Shown here in pieces: positions 25,211-25,554 of a DNA stretch of 25,554 bases (its first letter is position 1; every line of letters starts with the position of its first letter). The notes under the pieces are model-generated. The model made no database searches, was not told the origin of the DNA, and was given only the letters and a program-made list of their open reading frames with translations. Both the position numbers and the translations under genes were made by a program. Source of the DNA: Clostridia bacterium (GTDB lineage Bacteria > Bacillota > Sulfobacillia > SLMV01); assembly GCA_007133365.1 (NCBI GenBank), contig SLMV01000188.1:1-25554 (forward strand), written 5' to 3'.

Positions 25211-25554
25211 TCAGCTGCCCAACAGAAGATTGGCCGCTTGCCTAGAGAGTTCTAGGGCCAAATTATCGGGTACGATACCGGATAGCAAGATGATGCCCGC
25301 TAACACCACCATCGGAAGGAGCATGCTGGGTCCGATTTCCCATCCCCGCCGCGAGTTTGGGGGAGCAAGGGTCAATTGCTGCTGGGCTTCCTCGGAGGTT
25401 GCGAAAAATGCGGTGATGATGATGGGCAAGTAATAGACTCCCGCCATCAAACTACCGATCAAAAGCAAGACGGCGTAGGCGAACTGTCCGGCGTCAAGAA
25501 CCCCGACCGTGAGAAAGACCTTGCCCACGAATCCATTGAGCGGGGGAATTCCGA
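25211..25554 (-). CDS. NuoN/MrpD-like membrane subunit, 5'-truncated by the window end
   Basis: C-terminal part (about 114 codons) of another proton-conducting subunit of the NADH dehydrogenase/Mrp family. The frame is open to the last base of the window, so the start lies outside. The first visible residues, GIPPLNGFVGKV, are the hallmark near the end of the conserved core in NuoN, NuoM and MrpD proteins. Two further hydrophobic helices follow (about residues 21-48 and 77-97 of the visible part). The stop TGA at 25211 is 17 bases before the GTG of the next subunit. The order of two tandem pump-type subunits fits an Mrp-type or Complex I-like operon. Confidence 0.85.
   Translation of the reverse strand, partial: GIPPLNGFVGKVFLTVGVLDAGQFAYAVLLLIGSLMAGVYYLPIIITAFFATSEEAQQQLTLAPPNSRRGWEIGPSMLLPMVVLAGIILLSGIVPDNLALELSRQAANLLLGS

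Overview
The window looks like chromosomal DNA of a Gram-positive, Bacillota-type bacterium, probably anaerobic. The evidence is strong GGAGG-type ribosome binding sites, heavy use of TTG and GTG starts, an addB-addA style recombination pair, a MinC protein, a DUF4349 lipoprotein, an M42 aminopeptidase and a tungsten-type aldehyde:ferredoxin oxidoreductase. Base composition is moderate and looks even throughout. I see no transposase, integrase, phage gene, CRISPR array, rRNA or tRNA. The species cannot be named from the sequence alone.

Layout. 1-1464 (+): the C-terminal part of a peptide/nickel-type ABC transporter binding protein. It runs head-on into a minus-strand pair (1461-4509): a MATE exporter preceded by an N-acyl-D-amino-acid deacylase. 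4885-7831 (+): an M42 aminopeptidase, an L-threonine 3-dehydrogenase and MinC. 7828-9745 (-): a DUF2254 membrane protein, then a small degenerate phosphoribosyltransferase-like protein. 9746-10273: a long non-coding stretch with a perfect inverted repeat. 10274-13168 (+): a nitroreductase, a DUF1893 protein and the aldehyde:ferredoxin oxidoreductase, closed by a hairpin terminator. 13250-13738 (+): a DNA repair methyltransferase. 14152-14607 (+): an Lrp/AsnC regulator with its own promoter and terminator. 15010-15210 (+): a 66-residue basic protein behind a structured leader. 15363-22038 (+): AddB- and AddA-like helicase/nuclease subunits. 22066-25554 (-): the end of a proton-pumping-type membrane subunit, a second, unusually long one, and a DUF4349 lipoprotein.

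Working together. Several genes fit growth on peptides and amino acids: peptide uptake, release of free amino acids by the M42 peptidase and the deacylase, threonine oxidation, and oxidation of amino-acid-derived aldehydes with transfer of electrons to ferredoxin. The antiporter/NDH-type subunits could belong to an ion-pumping membrane complex. These links are inferred from families and neighbourhood only.

The least ordinary points are four. AddA carries a second putative Fe-S nuclease motif, and its partner AddB has lost the Walker A loop. An orotate phosphoribosyltransferase-like protein has lost its PRPP-binding motif. The leader of the 66-residue protein can form mutually exclusive hairpins, one of which hides the Shine-Dalgarno sequence. 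A direct-repeat-flanked palindrome lies upstream of the aldehyde oxidoreductase operon. I do not find a clear-cut new multi-gene system.
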